This document shows positions 9,878-19,284 of a stretch of 64,000 bases of DNA, in pieces (positions within the stretch are counted from its first letter, which is position 1; the number at the start of each line of letters is the position of its first letter). Below the pieces are notes generated by a model. The model saw only the letters and a list, made by a program, of their open reading frames with translations, searched no databases and was not told where the DNA came from. The position numbers and the translations under genes are program-made. Origin of the DNA: Streptococcus cristatus AS 1.3089 (GTDB taxonomy: Bacteria; Bacillota; Bacilli; Lactobacillales; Streptococcaceae); NCBI RefSeq assembly GCF_000385925.1, contig NC_021175.1:2024213-2088212 (forward strand), read 5' to 3'.

Positions 9878-11953
9878 ATGGTTTATCGTATTTTCCAAGC
9901 CTACTTAGATGATGAAAATAGCATCACTATCGAATTGGAAAAGTCCTTTGACGCTTATTCTATCCACTTCACTCTAGAGGACAAGCATAGCTCCAGTCCT
10001 TTGACCATCAAAAAAATTGAGAATCAAGAACATCAGATTATCTACACTCTTTCAGCCAATGATCCGATTGATTTGACTGAATCTTACACAGTCTATGATC
10101 AGGATCGCAATCACACCATTCTCCAGTATCGCCACATTGTCCAGAAGCCAATTTTTGATGAACTATTTAGCTATCAGGGAAGAGATTTGGGAGCTAGCTA
10201 TAGCCCTCAGGCAACAGATTTCAAACTTTGGGCTCCTATTTCAGAAAAAGTCTTGCTGCATCTGGAAGAGCAGATTATTCCTCTCCAAAGGCAAGATAGG
10301 GGCGTCTGGCATACGCAGGTCCTTGGGGACTTAGAAGGCAATGCCTACTATTATATCCACAAGGTGAATGGAAAATGGATAGAGGTACATGACCCCTATG
10401 CCCTCTCTTCAGATGCCAACTCTGGCCATAGTTATGTCATTGACCGCAAAAAGATTAGCAGACCTATTCAGCGGGCTGCGAGCCAAGTAAAACCAACAGA
10501 AGCCGTTATCTATGAAATGAGCGTGCGAGACTTCTCTATGCAAAAGGAAGCTGGTTTTTCACAGCCTGGTAAATTTGCTTCTCTGTCCGAATCTCCAACT
10601 GTACACGGTCATACTTTTGGTCTAAAATACTTGCAGGATTTGGGCATTACACACGTTCAACTTATGCCTGTCTACGACTTTGGCAGTGTTGACGAAAAAC
10701 ATCCTGAACTCGTTTACAATTGGGGCTATGATCCCGTCCAGTATAATGTTCCTGAAGGCAGCTTGTCAAGCGACCCACACAATCCTTATAGCCGTATCTT
10801 TGAACTACAAGACGCGATTGCGGCTTATCACAAGGCCGATATGAGCGTCATCATGGATGTTGTCTATAATCACGTCTATGAAGCAGATAACTATGCTTTT
10901 GAAAAGATTGTGCCAGGCTACTTCTATCGTCTAGACGAGCGAGGCATACGGACAAACGGTACCTTCTGCGGAAATGATGTGGCCAGTGAAAAAGCTATGG
11001 TACGGCATTATATCCAACAATCCGTCCAGCAATGGGTTAGCCTCTACGGATTTGATGGCTTCCGCTTTGACTTGATGGGCATCCTCGACATAGCCACCAT
11101 GAAGCAAATCGCTCAGGAACTAAAAACCATCTATCCAAACATCTATCTTTACGGTGAGGGCTGGCAAATGCCGACTGGACTTGATAGCGACCTTCTGGCT
11201 CACCAATTCAACGCTGAGCAACTAGCTGAATACGGCTTCTTCAGCGATCATTTCCGTGATACCATCAAGCAAACCATCGCCCAAGGTAGCCGACTGGACA
11301 AAGAGCATGCGACTAGCTGGCTAGAAAATGTCTTAACAGCCAATGTCGGCCTGACAGGAGAGCCACATTTTCTAGCACCTCATCAGGCGATCAACTATGT
11401 GGAATGCCATGACAATGCAACGGTGTTTGATTATTTTGATATTCAAAATCCAAATATCAGTCTCCGTCAACGCCTAGCCAACTCTCGTCTAGCTCTGCAC
11501 ATCGTTCTCCTAGCGCAAGGAGTTCCTTTCCTCCACAGCGGCCAGGAATTTTATCGGACCAAGAATCTGATTGACAACACCTACAACCTACCTGATGAGA
11601 TCAACAAACTCGACTGGCTACGCTCTCTTCACTATACCGAAGACATTGAATTTTTGAAGCAACTCATTTCCTTTAGAAAGGCTCACCCACTTCTGACTCT
11701 GGCAACTAGCTCTGCTATTCAAAAAGCTTGTCAGGTCAAATGGCTCAGCCCTAGCCTCGTTGAATATAAGATTCAAAAAGATAAGCAAGCGCTGACCATC
11801 TTGATTAACTTTGGTACTGAAGCAGCGACTTATGAAAATAAAACCAAGCAAAGCATCCATCTTCAGTATCCGCACATTAACGCTAAAAAACCAATCGCCC
11901 CGCTAGCAGACTCTTATACAGTTCCTGCCAAGCAAGTCTTGGTTCTGAAATAA
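9878..11953 (+). CDS. pulA: Type I pullulanase (GH13)
   Basis: Cytoplasmic alpha-1,6-glucan debranching enzyme. There is no signal peptide. An N-terminal carbohydrate-binding/beta-sandwich region is followed by a GH13 barrel with VMDVVYNHV, the nucleophile segment GFRFDLMG, GEGW and VECHDNATV. The motif YNWGYDPVQYNVPEGS is diagnostic of the type I pullulanase/glycogen-debranching group. It starts 15 bp after malR with AAGGAG, so it is the last gene of the rightward maltose operon and opens branched dextrins for MalP and MalQ. Confidence 0.92.
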   Translation: MVYRIFQAYLDDENSITIELEKSFDAYSIHFTLEDKHSSSPLTIKKIENQEHQIIYTLSANDPIDLTESYTVYDQDRNHTILQYRHIVQKPIFDELFSYQGRDLGASYSPQATDFKLWAPISEKVLLHLEEQIIPLQRQDRGVWHTQVLGDLEGNAYYYIHKVNGKWIEVHDPYALSSDANSGHSYVIDRKKISRPIQRAASQVKPTEAVIYEMSVRDFSMQKEAGFSQPGKFASLSESPTVHGHTFGLKYLQDLGITHVQLMPVYDFGSVDEKHPELVYNWGYDPVQYNVPEGSLSSDPHNPYSRIFELQDAIAAYHKADMSVIMDVVYNHVYEADNYAFEKIVPGYFYRLDERGIRTNGTFCGNDVASEKAMVRHYIQQSVQQWVSLYGFDGFRFDLMGILDIATMKQIAQELKTIYPNIYLYGEGWQMPTGLDSDLLAHQFNAEQLAEYGFFSDHFRDTIKQTIAQGSRLDKEHATSWLENVLTANVGLTGEPHFLAPHQAINYVECHDNATVFDYFDIQNPNISLRQRLANSRLALHIVLLAQGVPFLHSGQEFYRTKNLIDNTYNLPDEINKLDWLRSLHYTEDIEFLKQLISFRKAHPLLTLATSSAIQKACQVKWLSPSLVEYKIQKDKQALTILINFGTEAATYENKTKQSIHLQYPHINAKKPIAPLADSYTVPAKQVLVLK

Positions 11954-11967
11954 AGTAAAAATATAAA

Positions 11968-12023
11968 AAGGAACAGGTTCATTTTGGATGGAAAGACATC
12001 CAGCTGAACTTGTTCCTTATTTT
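11968..12023 (+). terminator. Terminator of the malX-pulA operon
   Basis: AAGGAACAGGTTCA (11968-11981) pairs with TGAACTTGTTCCTT (12005-12018) with one G-U pair; GGATG/CATCC forms a second stem inside the loop. ATTTTAT follows. It also lies between converging genes and may serve yitT from the other side. Confidence 0.85.
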
Positions 12024-12084
12024 ATGTATAGGTGTAATCATTGGGTTTGAGTAGGATTCGAAAGCAATGTCGCAATACCTAGGC

Positions 12085-13020
12085 CTACTCTTCTACAAAT
12101 CTTCCTAAAATATGTACGTTGTCAGATACGGAGACAAAGGCGGTCGGATCCGTCTGCTTCATGATGTACTTAAATTCGCTAAACTCAGCACGGGTAATGA
12201 CTGTAATCAGTACTGCCTTTTGCTCGTGATTGTAAGTTCCCTCAGCCCCATTGATGATGGTCGCACCACGGTGGAGCTTGTGGTGAATTTTGTTAATCAC
12301 TTCTTCAGGATGACTGGTGATAATCATGGCCTGCATCCGCTTTTGCTTGGTAAAGACCGCATCCGTCACACGGCTGGATACAAAGATGGTAATCATTGAG
12401 TAGAGAGCGTATTCCCAACCGAAGGTCAAACCAGCAATCAGCATAATAATGCCATTGACAATCAGGGAGATACTGCCAACGTTGCGGCCAGTTTTCTTGC
12501 GGATGGTCAGACTGACAATATCCGTCCCCCCACTCGAAATGCTTGACTTGAGAGCAAAACCAATCCCCGTTCCCATGACAGCTCCTCCAAACAGGGCGTT
12601 GATGATGGGATTGGTCGTCAATGTCACCTCTGGAACAAAGTGGATGAAAAATGAACTCATCGATACAGTGATGAAAGTAAAGACAGTAAACTTATGTCCG
12701 ATTTGGTACCAAGCCAAAATCATCAGCGGAATATTGATGGCATAAAAAGTGATGGAAACTGGAATGGTAAAACCGATAAAACGTCCGCTGAGAGCCGATA
12801 CAATCTGCGCCAAACCTGTTGCCCCGCTTGAATAGACATGCCCCGGTTGAAAGAAGAAATTGACCGCTACTGCTGAGAGAAATCCATATACCAGAGAGGC
12901 CGAAAATTTCTCATCATATTTTTCACGCGAAATACTTTTCAGGACTTCTAGCAACTTGACATGGTAGGCAAAGCGATGAAGATAATAGCGAAAAAGTTTC
13001 CGCAAACTAGTCTTTTTCAT
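12085..13020 (-). CDS. YitT-family membrane protein
   Basis: A 311-residue protein with five or six hydrophobic segments in the first 220 residues and a soluble C-terminal DUF2179 domain (about residues 225-305). This is the standard YitT/YpjC layout; the substrate is not known. Its start lies inside the end of aspS (14-bp overlap), so the two are translated from one message. A long Lys/Arg-rich N-terminal tail precedes the first membrane segment. Confidence 0.85.
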   Translation of the reverse strand: MKKTSLRKLFRYYLHRFAYHVKLLEVLKSISREKYDEKFSASLVYGFLSAVAVNFFFQPGHVYSSGATGLAQIVSALSGRFIGFTIPVSITFYAINIPLMILAWYQIGHKFTVFTFITVSMSSFFIHFVPEVTLTTNPIINALFGGAVMGTGIGFALKSSISSGGTDIVSLTIRKKTGRNVGSISLIVNGIIMLIAGLTFGWEYALYSMITIFVSSRVTDAVFTKQKRMQAMIITSHPEEVINKIHHKLHRGATIINGAEGTYNHEQKAVLITVITRAEFSEFKYIMKQTDPTAFVSVSDNVHILGRFVEE

Positions 13021-14761
13021 GTGATTCTACTTGTAAACTTAATTCCTCTAATTGTGCTGGAGCAACCAAGCTTGGTGCTTGTGTCATTGGGTCAGAAGCC
13101 TTGTTATTCTTAGGAAAAGCAATGACTTCACGGATATTTTCTTCACCGGCCAAGAGCATGACGAAGCGATCCAGACCCAAAGCCAGACCTCCATGTGGTG
13201 GGAAACCATAGTCCATGGCTTCTAGAAGGAAGCCGAACTGGTCTTGCGCTTCTTGAGCTGAAAAACCTAAAGCCTTAAACATCCGTTTCTGCAGATCTTT
13301 TTGGTTGATCCGTAGGCTACCACCACCTAGTTCATAGCCATTGAGTACGATATCATAGGCAATCGCGCGAACCTTGCTCAGGTCCCCTTCTAACTCTTGC
13401 TCAGAATCTTTTTGAGGCAAAGTGAATGGATGGTGGGCACTCATATAGCGACCTTCTTCTTCCGACCACTCAAACATTGGCCAATCTACCACCCACAAGT
13501 AGTTAAACTTAGCAGGGTCAATCAAACCTAATTCCTTGCCTAGGCGGACACGAAGAGCGCCTAGAGCTGCATTAGCAACATCCAAGGCATCTGCCACAAA
13601 GAGAACTAAGTCGTTTTCTTCAAGTTGTAAAGCAGTTGTCAACTCACTTGACAAGTCTGTCAAGAACTTGGCAACAGGGCCAGCCAGTTCTCCACCAGCA
13701 AATTTGACCCAAGCAAGTCCCTTGGCTCCATGCTGCTTAGCTTGATCTGTCAGCTTATCAATATCTTTACGCGAGTATTTGTCAGCAGCATTCTTAACCA
13801 CAATCGCCTTGACAGCTGGTGCCTCAGAAAAGACTTTAAAGTCAACATCCTTGACAAGCTCTGTCAAGTCCTGCAATAACATGTCAAAGCGAGTATCTGG
13901 CTTGTCACTACCATAAAGAGCCATGGCATCGTCATATTTCATCCGTGGGAAAGGCAAGGTCACTTCAATGCCCTTGGTTTCCTTCATGACACGGGCAATC
14001 AAGCCTTCTGTAATGTCTTGGATTTCTTGCTCAGATAAGAAAGAAGTTTCCAAGTCAACCTGTGTAAACTCTGGCTGACGGTCTCCACGTAAGTCCTCGT
14101 CTCGGAAACACTTGACAATCTGATAATAACGATCAAAACCAGCATTCATCAACAGCTGCTTGGTAATCTGTGGACTTTGAGGTAGGGCATAGAAATGACC
14201 TTGGTTGACCCGGCTCGGCACCAAATAGTCACGCGCCCCTTCAGGCGTTGACTTGGTCAAAAATGGTGTCTCCACATCGATAAACTCCAGCTCATCCAAA
14301 TAATTGCGGATGGAATGGGTCACTTTGGCACGTAACTTGAGATTTTCTAGCATTTCTGGGCGACGCAAATCCAAATAACGGTAGCGCAAGCGCGTATCAT
14401 CATTAGCTTCAATACCGTCCTTAATCTCAAAAGGAGTGGTTTTAGCAGTATTCAATACCGTCAGGCTGTCCACGTGAAGCTCTACACTTCCTGTGGCCAG
14501 CTTATCATTGGCCTGCTCACGCGCGGCCACCTTACCAGTCACTTCAATGACAAACTCGCTGCGCAGGCTCTCAGCTGTCTTCATGACCTCATCTGAAACA
14601 CTCTCAGGGTTAATAACTAGCTGCATAATACCTTCGCGGTCACGCAGATCAATAAAAATCAAGCCTCCCAAATCGCGACGGCGGGCAACCCAACCTTTCA
14701 AAGTAATTTCCTGACCGACATGCTCACTACGAACACGTCCCGCATACATTGAACGTTTCAT
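13007..14761 (-). CDS. aspS: Aspartate-tRNA ligase
   Basis: Charges tRNA-Asp. The 584-residue bacterial-type enzyme has an OB-fold anticodon-binding domain at the N-terminus ([20 protein letters not shown]), class II motif 2 ([16 protein letters not shown]), the GAD insertion, and motif 3 ([13 protein letters not shown]) near the C-terminus. A TGGTAAAAT extended -10 lies just upstream of the start. There is no T-box-sized leader. Downstream it overlaps yitT. Confidence 0.97.
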   Translation of the reverse strand: MKRSMYAGRVRSEHVGQEITLKGWVARRRDLGGLIFIDLRDREGIMQLVINPESVSDEVMKTAESLRSEFVIEVTGKVAAREQANDKLATGSVELHVDSLTVLNTAKTTPFEIKDGIEANDDTRLRYRYLDLRRPEMLENLKLRAKVTHSIRNYLDELEFIDVETPFLTKSTPEGARDYLVPSRVNQGHFYALPQSPQITKQLLMNAGFDRYYQIVKCFRDEDLRGDRQPEFTQVDLETSFLSEQEIQDITEGLIARVMKETKGIEVTLPFPRMKYDDAMALYGSDKPDTRFDMLLQDLTELVKDVDFKVFSEAPAVKAIVVKNAADKYSRKDIDKLTDQAKQHGAKGLAWVKFAGGELAGPVAKFLTDLSSELTTALQLEENDLVLFVADALDVANAALGALRVRLGKELGLIDPAKFNYLWVVDWPMFEWSEEEGRYMSAHHPFTLPQKDSEQELEGDLSKVRAIAYDIVLNGYELGGGSLRINQKDLQKRMFKALGFSAQEAQDQFGFLLEAMDYGFPPHGGLALGLDRFVMLLAGEENIREVIAFPKNNKASDPMTQAPSLVAPAQLEELSLQVESHEKD

Positions 14762-14881
14762 CTTTACTCTCCAAAATTTTAATTCTTTTACTATTTTACC
14801 ACAAAGAGCCTAGGAAAGCCCCCCTACCTGTCCTTTTTCTGAAAAAAATTAAAAGTCTTTATTTCCAGTGCCCACTTTTAT

Positions 14882-14912
14882 AAAAAAGGTCTGGTGTCAA
14901 TATCCCCAGACC
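14882..14912 (-). terminator. Rho-independent terminator of the small membrane ORF
   Basis: On the minus strand GGTCTGG and CCAGACC form a seven-base stem (14888-14894 with 14906-14912), followed by TTTTTT. It is 18 bp past the stop at 14930, which supports the reality of that small gene. Confidence 0.85.
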
Positions 14913-14929
14913 TGCTAATGCTATATAGA

Positions 14930-15138
14930 TTATTCCTTTTTCTTCCCATCCTCATAAAGACTGGGAGCCCGTGTTTTTATCACCATGGCCGTCAAGAAGC
15001 GAAAGGCTCCCGCTGCCAGACCAAAAATCGGCGCCAAAGCACGGAAGAAAAAATCTCCTCGCATAAAATAACAGAGCAGACCCGTTATCACAAACAAGGC
15101 CACTCCCTGTACTAGCGCTACAAACCATACTTTTTCAT
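14930..15138 (-). pseudogene. Small two-segment membrane protein gene, frameshifted at codon 3
   Basis: The frame ending at 14930 encodes about 67 residues beginning VWFVALVQGVALFVITG with two hydrophobic segments and a charged C-terminus, but it has no usable start codon. A good start (GAGGG then ATG at 15136-15138) lies one base out of frame. The ATG is followed by five A (15131-15135); six A would give a continuous M-K-K-V-W-F-V frame. So there is a one-base deletion in a homopolymer: real decay, slippage-based switching, or a sequencing error. It resembles the small streptococcal DUF3272-type proteins in size and layout. Own terminator and a TATAAT upstream are present. Confidence 0.6.
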
Positions 15139-15382
15139 CTTTCCCTCGACTTTCTATAGACTATTATAGCATATTATACAGTGCAACAACTTTTAATGTA
15201 TCATTAGATAAAAAGTCGCAATGTAGCTAAACAAAACACTTGCTATATCTTGTTCTAAAGTGCTTCTTTCTCATGTTCCAAGGAGAGTACACTTTTAAAA
15301 TGTTATTCTCCATGCGTAGGTCGGATAGTGTATCCAAGGCTCACAAATCTGTTGTCAATAAATTTGGATTTTTACAATATTT

Positions 15383-16105
15383 TTAATCTAATTCATCGCT
15401 ATCAGGATGCTTTTTTATATAAATAGCTGCATAAACCGCATCTACCATGACAGCTGGCAAAGTCAAGGTCAACAAAATTCCCAATAAAACACCAAAAGCA
15501 ATCTGAATATAGCCTGTTAGGAGGGAGGGAATGATTGTTGCCCCAGCAAAAGCTACAGCAAAATTATTCCACCATGTTTTCTTTCTATCTCCCTTTTTCA
15601 CTTGATTAAAAGCCCAGACTTTCCCCTGATTCTTTGGGAGATAATACCAAGAATAAAGACCACAAGCAATAATAAAAAGAAGCAACATAAAGATAACATA
15701 AAATGGAGTGAGAGAAGATTGATATACTTCCTTGGCTCCTATAGGACTACCGTCTGAAATAACCATTAGTAAACAAATAAAATTTAGACTTATTACTAAA
15801 CTTAACACTGTGAGGGCTATCAAATAATATGTTAAAGCCTTCCATGCGTTTACCAAATAGGGAATAAAAGAAATGATAACACCAAGTATATTCACAACAC
15901 CGCAAAACAAAGAAAGCCCTTTAAAGATACCTAGATTATCTTCATAACTTCCAACCAAATACATAAAACCGCTTAATGCTAAAGCAATCCATGGATAAAT
16001 CTTAATATAGCCTAAGCTGACGCCATTTGTTATCAAAGGACCATGGTATCTTTCTTTTTCTATATCAGTAATCTTTGCTTTATTTTTTCTATTTCTCTTT
16101 GCCAT
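15383..16105 (-). CDS. Polytopic membrane protein of unknown function
   Basis: 240 residues, starting MAKRNRKNKAKITDIEKERY (very basic and soluble), then about six hydrophobic segments: near 35-50, 60-85, 90-120, 130-155, 185-205 and 205-225. AGGGAGG precedes the ATG. It stands at the downstream edge of the immunity island and is read in the same direction, but nothing links it to a specific toxin. Membrane proteins of this shape are known as immunity proteins for secreted toxins; that is only a possibility here. Confidence 0.7.
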   Translation of the reverse strand: MAKRNRKNKAKITDIEKERYHGPLITNGVSLGYIKIYPWIALALSGFMYLVGSYEDNLGIFKGLSLFCGVVNILGVIISFIPYLVNAWKALTYYLIALTVLSLVISLNFICLLMVISDGSPIGAKEVYQSSLTPFYVIFMLLLFIIACGLYSWYYLPKNQGKVWAFNQVKKGDRKKTWWNNFAVAFAGATIIPSLLTGYIQIAFGVLLGILLTLTLPAVMVDAVYAAIYIKKHPDSDELD

Positions 16106-16284
16106 TCACTAAACCTCCCTCCTATTGGTTTCAAGCCATTGCCAATTGCATCCGCAGAGTACCCTATCAGACCAGAGTTCTTCTATTTCTTCCACTCATG
16201 CCTCAAAACTATGCTTCACATTTTTTTTAGCTTTCAATGACCCATTCTCCTATCATCAGACTAGCCGTCTATATACCTTGTCCC

Positions 16285-16293
16285 ATTATACCA
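16285..16293 (-). promoter_or_regulatory. Leftward extended -10 promoter (TGGTATAAT)
   Basis: ATTATACCA on the plus strand reads TGGTATAAT leftward. It is 88 bp beyond the end of the DUF6572-like relic at 16381 and could drive the membrane protein gene at 15383-16105. The same nine bases recur at equivalent places through the island. Confidence 0.5.
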
Positions 16294-16380
16294 TATTGAA
16301 TATTGAGCGCCGATGGGAGGACAAGGTCTGTCGCAAACAAAAAGAGAAGATGGTCGTCTCCTCTAAATTTGCTCTCTTTA

Positions 16381-16815
16381 TCACTCCGGTAATTCTATCT
16401 TCAAAGACATATCCGTATTCTGCAATACCTTCTGAACCGCTGCGAGGAATGCTAGACCGTTGTCTGATGGAGAATACTGGAATGTGATATGAATGATTTT
16501 TTTGTCAAAGCTATCGCCATATCGCTCCACATACTGCTTGCTTTCGAGGAAGTAGATGTAGTTGTTGAGTTTTTCTTGAAGTTTCAACAAGTGTTCTTCT
16601 TCCAGAGACTCTATCCATTATTCTCATCAATCAATAACAACTCCAGATGGTCATCTGAAACACCCATCGCATAGAGAAGAGCATCCTTCACTTCTTTAGG
16701 TACATTTGCAAATTCTTTAAGAATATTTTCCTCAGTTAAATCTACAAGCACCTCATACTAATGGTATGCTTGATATCCCTCAGGATATGGCAAATCTCTA
16801 GTATTAAAATATTGT
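16381..16815 (-). pseudogene. Decayed immunity gene with DUF6572-like C-terminal module (copy 1)
   Basis: The last 69 codons (16381-16590) match the shared C-terminal module of five other genes here, ending MSLKIELPE. Upstream the frame continues as VLVDLTEENILKEFANV and DDHLELLLIDEN, then breaks: the intact relative near 27.4 kb reads ENKW while here one base is missing, giving a premature stop after ENNG (around 16612). A second break is an in-frame TAG in the segment PYPEGYQAYH*YEVLV. The N-terminal domain is unlike those of the other copies. Non-functional as it stands. Confidence 0.7.
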
Positions 16816-16855
16816 AAATTTTACAAAGCTGAACTCGATAGCCCTAGTTTAGATT

Positions 16856-17410
16856 TTAGTATGCTAAACCAAATTTTGTCCATTTTCTTGTATCTAGATC
16901 TAATAGAAAATTAAAACAATCACGACCGTAGGAATCTCGATTCTCCTCAATAACTGCATCGCAAACAACTTTTATTTGGTTACTAAGAACATCTGTGACA
17001 TAGACCATAGTATAACCCTCAGGAGATTTAGCTTGATAAATGAGATTACCATATAAATCCAATATTTTCATTTCAGTAACCGAAGTCTGTTCAGACGAGA
17101 TTCTATAAATAACTAAAATCAGTTTTTGATTGGGGTAGAAAGAGACTGATTCTTTATTAGGAATCTCTATTTCATGTTTTTTATTATAGCCCCAGGAAAT
17201 AATGTCAGTCGACTCATGATATTGGAGTATTAACAACCCATCTATAGAGTAATAATAAAAATCTGATGCAATAAAATTTTTTCCAACTCCAATAAAAATA
17301 ACATTTTTATCTTTATCAAAGTCTGCAAATATTATATTTTCTATGTGAATTTCTATAGTTTCTCCATTATTCTCCCACTTAACACTTTGGTCAGTATATT
17401 TAACCCTCAT
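16856..17410 (-). CDS. Putative immunity protein, beta-rich, family not recognised
   Basis: 184 residues, no signal peptide or membrane segment, many alternating hydrophobic residues suggesting beta-sheet. GAGAGGG lies eight bases before the ATG. It follows a toxin-like 3' tail (17424-17630) by 13 bp, the usual toxin-then-immunity order, so I infer it protects against that lost toxin. Very AT-rich like its neighbours. The family is not recognised. Confidence 0.6.
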   Translation of the reverse strand: MRVKYTDQSVKWENNGETIEIHIENIIFADFDKDKNVIFIGVGKNFIASDFYYYSIDGLLILQYHESTDIISWGYNKKHEIEIPNKESVSFYPNQKLILVIYRISSEQTSVTEMKILDLYGNLIYQAKSPEGYTMVYVTDVLSNQIKVVCDAVIEENRDSYGRDCFNFLLDLDTRKWTKFGLAY

Positions 17411-17423
17411 ATAAACTACCCTC

Positions 17424-17678
17424 TCAATATTCTATATTACGAATTCCAATTATCTCTAAATGTTTCATTTTTTCTCTCCCCATCAACATTTCAATCTGAT
17501 TGGGTCCACCTGGCAAATACATGTTGATTTCCAAATCTATTTGAGGTCCGATAGATCCTACATTTGCAGGTATTTCACTCCCTTCTTTGGCTCTATATTG
17601 AACAACTCTATCAATATCTTGAAAACCTCCTGTCATCTAGGACATTGTATAATTGCCATTTCCTTTTATTTGATTCAT
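17424..17678 (-). pseudogene. Chimera: immunity-domain start fused to a toxin-like tail
   Basis: From the ATG at 17676-17678 the frame reads MNQIKGNGNYTMS, then TAG, then MTGGFQDIDRVVQYRAKEG and a further ~55 residues ending IIGIRNIEY. The first part copies the N-terminus of the gene at 23814-24458 (MNQIKGNGF...MSWMTGGFQD), where TGG replaces the TAG. After GGFQD the two diverge completely. The unrelated tail has the look of a polymorphic-toxin C-terminus. This is a recombination joint inside a gene plus a nonsense mutation. Confidence 0.65.
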
Positions 17679-17741
17679 TTGGTAATACAACTTTCCCCTT
17701 CATATAAGTATGCTCAATGAAAAATATATCACTGTTTCTAA

Positions 17742-18029
17742 TCAATCGATTTCCGAATCATCTAACTGAATTAGAGTTTCTTTTATCCAAAATGTTGTTT
17801 TTATCAAACGATAAAGTCGCTCTATTGCATCATTTTCATTTTTAAATTCATCTCTGATCCAGACACGTTGACGTTCATTAACTTCATAAACTTTATACTT
17901 CCTAGACTTATCATCATAATAGTATCCCAAAGTAAATTGACCTTCAAATCGTTCATCAAGCGCAATATGAAATGCCCCTATCTTATCTCTATGTTTATTA
18001 ATAAAATTTACTAGTTCTTGTTGCGTCAT
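17742..18029 (-). CDS. Imm59-like immunity protein (stand-alone copy A)
   Basis: 95 residues. The segment YKVYEVNERQRVWIRDEF followed by an acidic helix (NDAIERLYRLIK) resembles the Imm59 immunity family; that assignment is from pattern memory. It is close to the 95-residue protein at 24518-24805 and to the N-terminal half of the protein at 18336-18911. It stops with DDSEID, precisely where the latter runs on into the DUF6572-like module. It lies 22 bp after the toxin tail at 18052-18246. Confidence 0.7.
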   Translation of the reverse strand: MTQQELVNFINKHRDKIGAFHIALDERFEGQFTLGYYYDDKSRKYKVYEVNERQRVWIRDEFKNENDAIERLYRLIKTTFWIKETLIQLDDSEID

Positions 18030-18051
18030 TTTAAATTTTCCATGGTGTTTC

Positions 18052-18246
18052 CTATAGTTTCACTACCTTAAGTGGATTGTAGTATTTTTCCTTGAATTCC
18101 TTAAGGATCTTCTCTACCTTTTCTTCATCAGTTTCATTAGTGCCAGGCTTATATACACGTGGATTTTTTATTTCATAATAGCCTTGACGTTCAATCGCAG
18201 ATAGAAAATCATCGTAAGAATACCCTTTTGTACCAATCGTTGGCAT
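18052..18246 (-). pseudogene. Polymorphic-toxin 3' tail (SYDDFLSAIER type A)
   Basis: An open stretch of ~64 codons starting near MPTIGTKGYSYDDFLSAIER and ending YNPLKVVKL. It shares its first ~43 residues with a second relic at 25321-25515, upstream frame included (NSELLMPTIG / NSELLLPMIG), but the ends differ. A conserved stem with variable end is what one expects of exchanged toxin C-termini. No full toxin gene precedes it. It could be translated as a small protein from the ATG at 18244-18246, but I regard it as a remnant. Confidence 0.6.
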
Positions 18247-18298
18247 AAGTAGTTCGCTGTTTAGAACTGTTAAATAATCTTTTTATAAATATAGTCTC

Positions 18299-18307
18299 AT
18301 TATACCA
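18299..18307 (-). promoter_or_regulatory. Leftward extended -10 promoter (TGGTATAAT)
   Basis: Lies between the terminator hairpin of the 18336-18911 gene and the toxin tail at 18246. It would start transcription of the tail, the Imm59-like gene and the genes beyond. Confidence 0.5.
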
Positions 18308-18310
18308 CAA

Positions 18311-18334
18311 AAAGAGAGCGTTTCCGCTCTCTTT
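18311..18334 (-). terminator. Terminator of the Imm59-DUF6572 fusion gene
   Basis: AAAGAGAGCG and CGCTCTCTTT form a perfect ten-base stem with a four-base loop, followed leftward by TTTTT. It starts one base after the stop codon at 18336. Confidence 0.85.
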
Positions 18335-18335
18335 A

Positions 18336-18911
18336 TCACTCTGGTAATTCTATCTTCAAAGTCATATCCGTCGGTTGCAAGACTTTCTGAGCAGCTGCGA
18401 GGAAGGCTAGACCATTGTCAGATGGAGAATACTGGAATGTGATATGAATGACTTTTTTATCAAAGTTATCACCGTATCGTGCCACATACTGCTTGCTTTC
18501 GAGGAAATAAATATAGTTGTTGAGTTTTTCTTGAAGCTTCAACAAATGTTCTTCTTCGGTATCTGGAATCCAAAGATTCCCATCTATTAATAAAAGTTCT
18601 AGGTGTGCATCACTAGTTCCTATTGCATCAATTTCTGAAACATCTAACTGAATAGGGACGCTTTTAATCCTACATCTAAATTTTACAACCTCATATAATT
18701 CTTTAATAGCATCCTCCTCTCTTTCAAAACTAGCTTTTTCATGTAACTGTTGACGTTCAGTCACCTCATACACTATAAATCTATTTGCACTTAAATCCTG
18801 ATAATAGCCTATCGCAAACTGATCTAAAACTTTTTTATTTAAGTATATAGTATAATATCTAAGCTTGTTGCTATTAAATTTTAAAAAATCTAATAATTCC
18901 TGTTTTCTCAT
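18336..18911 (-). CDS. Immunity protein: Imm59-like domain fused to DUF6572-like module (copy 2)
   Basis: 191 residues in two parts. Residues 1-98 resemble the stand-alone Imm59-like proteins nearby (VYEVTERQQLHEKASF, DAIKELYEVVK). From about residue 99 (AIGTSDAHLELLLIDGNLW) to the end (MTLKIELPE) it carries the module found in six genes of this island, which resembles DUF6572. The module begins right after VSEID, where the two stand-alone copies stop. Soluble; inferred to bind or neutralise a toxin. Ends in a strong terminator. Confidence 0.75.
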   Translation of the reverse strand: MRKQELLDFLKFNSNKLRYYTIYLNKKVLDQFAIGYYQDLSANRFIVYEVTERQQLHEKASFEREEDAIKELYEVVKFRCRIKSVPIQLDVSEIDAIGTSDAHLELLLIDGNLWIPDTEEEHLLKLQEKLNNYIYFLESKQYVARYGDNFDKKVIHITFQYSPSDNGLAFLAAAQKVLQPTDMTLKIELPE

Positions 18912-18936
18912 TAGTTCTCCTCCATCATTTCTATAT

Positions 18937-19284
18937 TCAGCTAATGATTTCCTCGATAGTAGTTTCTCTATCTCTCACCAAATCATAAAATCCTACATGA
19001 ACGCCTTCCTCATATAGCCAGCACAAGTCGGTGCCGTATGGAGCTTCAAAAATTTCCAGTATAACAGGAGCAATTTTTACAATGCTATTTGCTCCTAAAA
19101 TTGTGAAATTTTTTGAATTAGCTAGGTAAGCTTCATCATCTTCGATTGATAACAGTGTCCAGCCATTTAATTGTGGAATAGCAGATTCCTCGCGATAAGA
19201 ATAGCGAATAGCTTTTCCATCAAGAATATTGTTTGAAACGACAAAACCACCAAAATCATTGTTACTAATTTCTACCATCTTCAT
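18937..19284 (-). CDS. Imm33/DUF2185-like immunity protein (copy 1)
   Basis: 115 residues with the family hallmarks: GGFVVSNNIL at the N-terminus, REESAIPQLNGWTLLSIEDD, then YLANSKNFTILGANSIVKI and a late LCWLYEEG. It overlaps the upstream ankyrin gene by 20 bp. A 463-bp block containing this gene and the end of the ankyrin gene is duplicated at 32910-33372. Soluble; inferred role is protection against a secreted toxin. Confidence 0.75.
   Translation of the reverse strand: MKMVEISNNDFGGFVVSNNILDGKAIRYSYREESAIPQLNGWTLLSIEDDEAYLANSKNFTILGANSIVKIAPVILEIFEAPYGTDLCWLYEEGVHVGFYDLVRDRETTIEEIIS

Noticed and set aside
14762..14830. T-box or other leader before aspS
   Set aside because: The space to a plausible promoter is too short and lacks a T-box sequence.
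16106..16180. Toxin-like relic reading GYSADAIGNGLKPIGGRFS
   Set aside because: One frame looks protein-like, but it overlaps the start of the 15383-16105 gene and no related copy is visible, so it may be chance.
17345..17720. Plus-strand frames in the immunity island
   Set aside because: They lie opposite coding or relic sequence, have no ribosome binding sites, and follow from high AT content.
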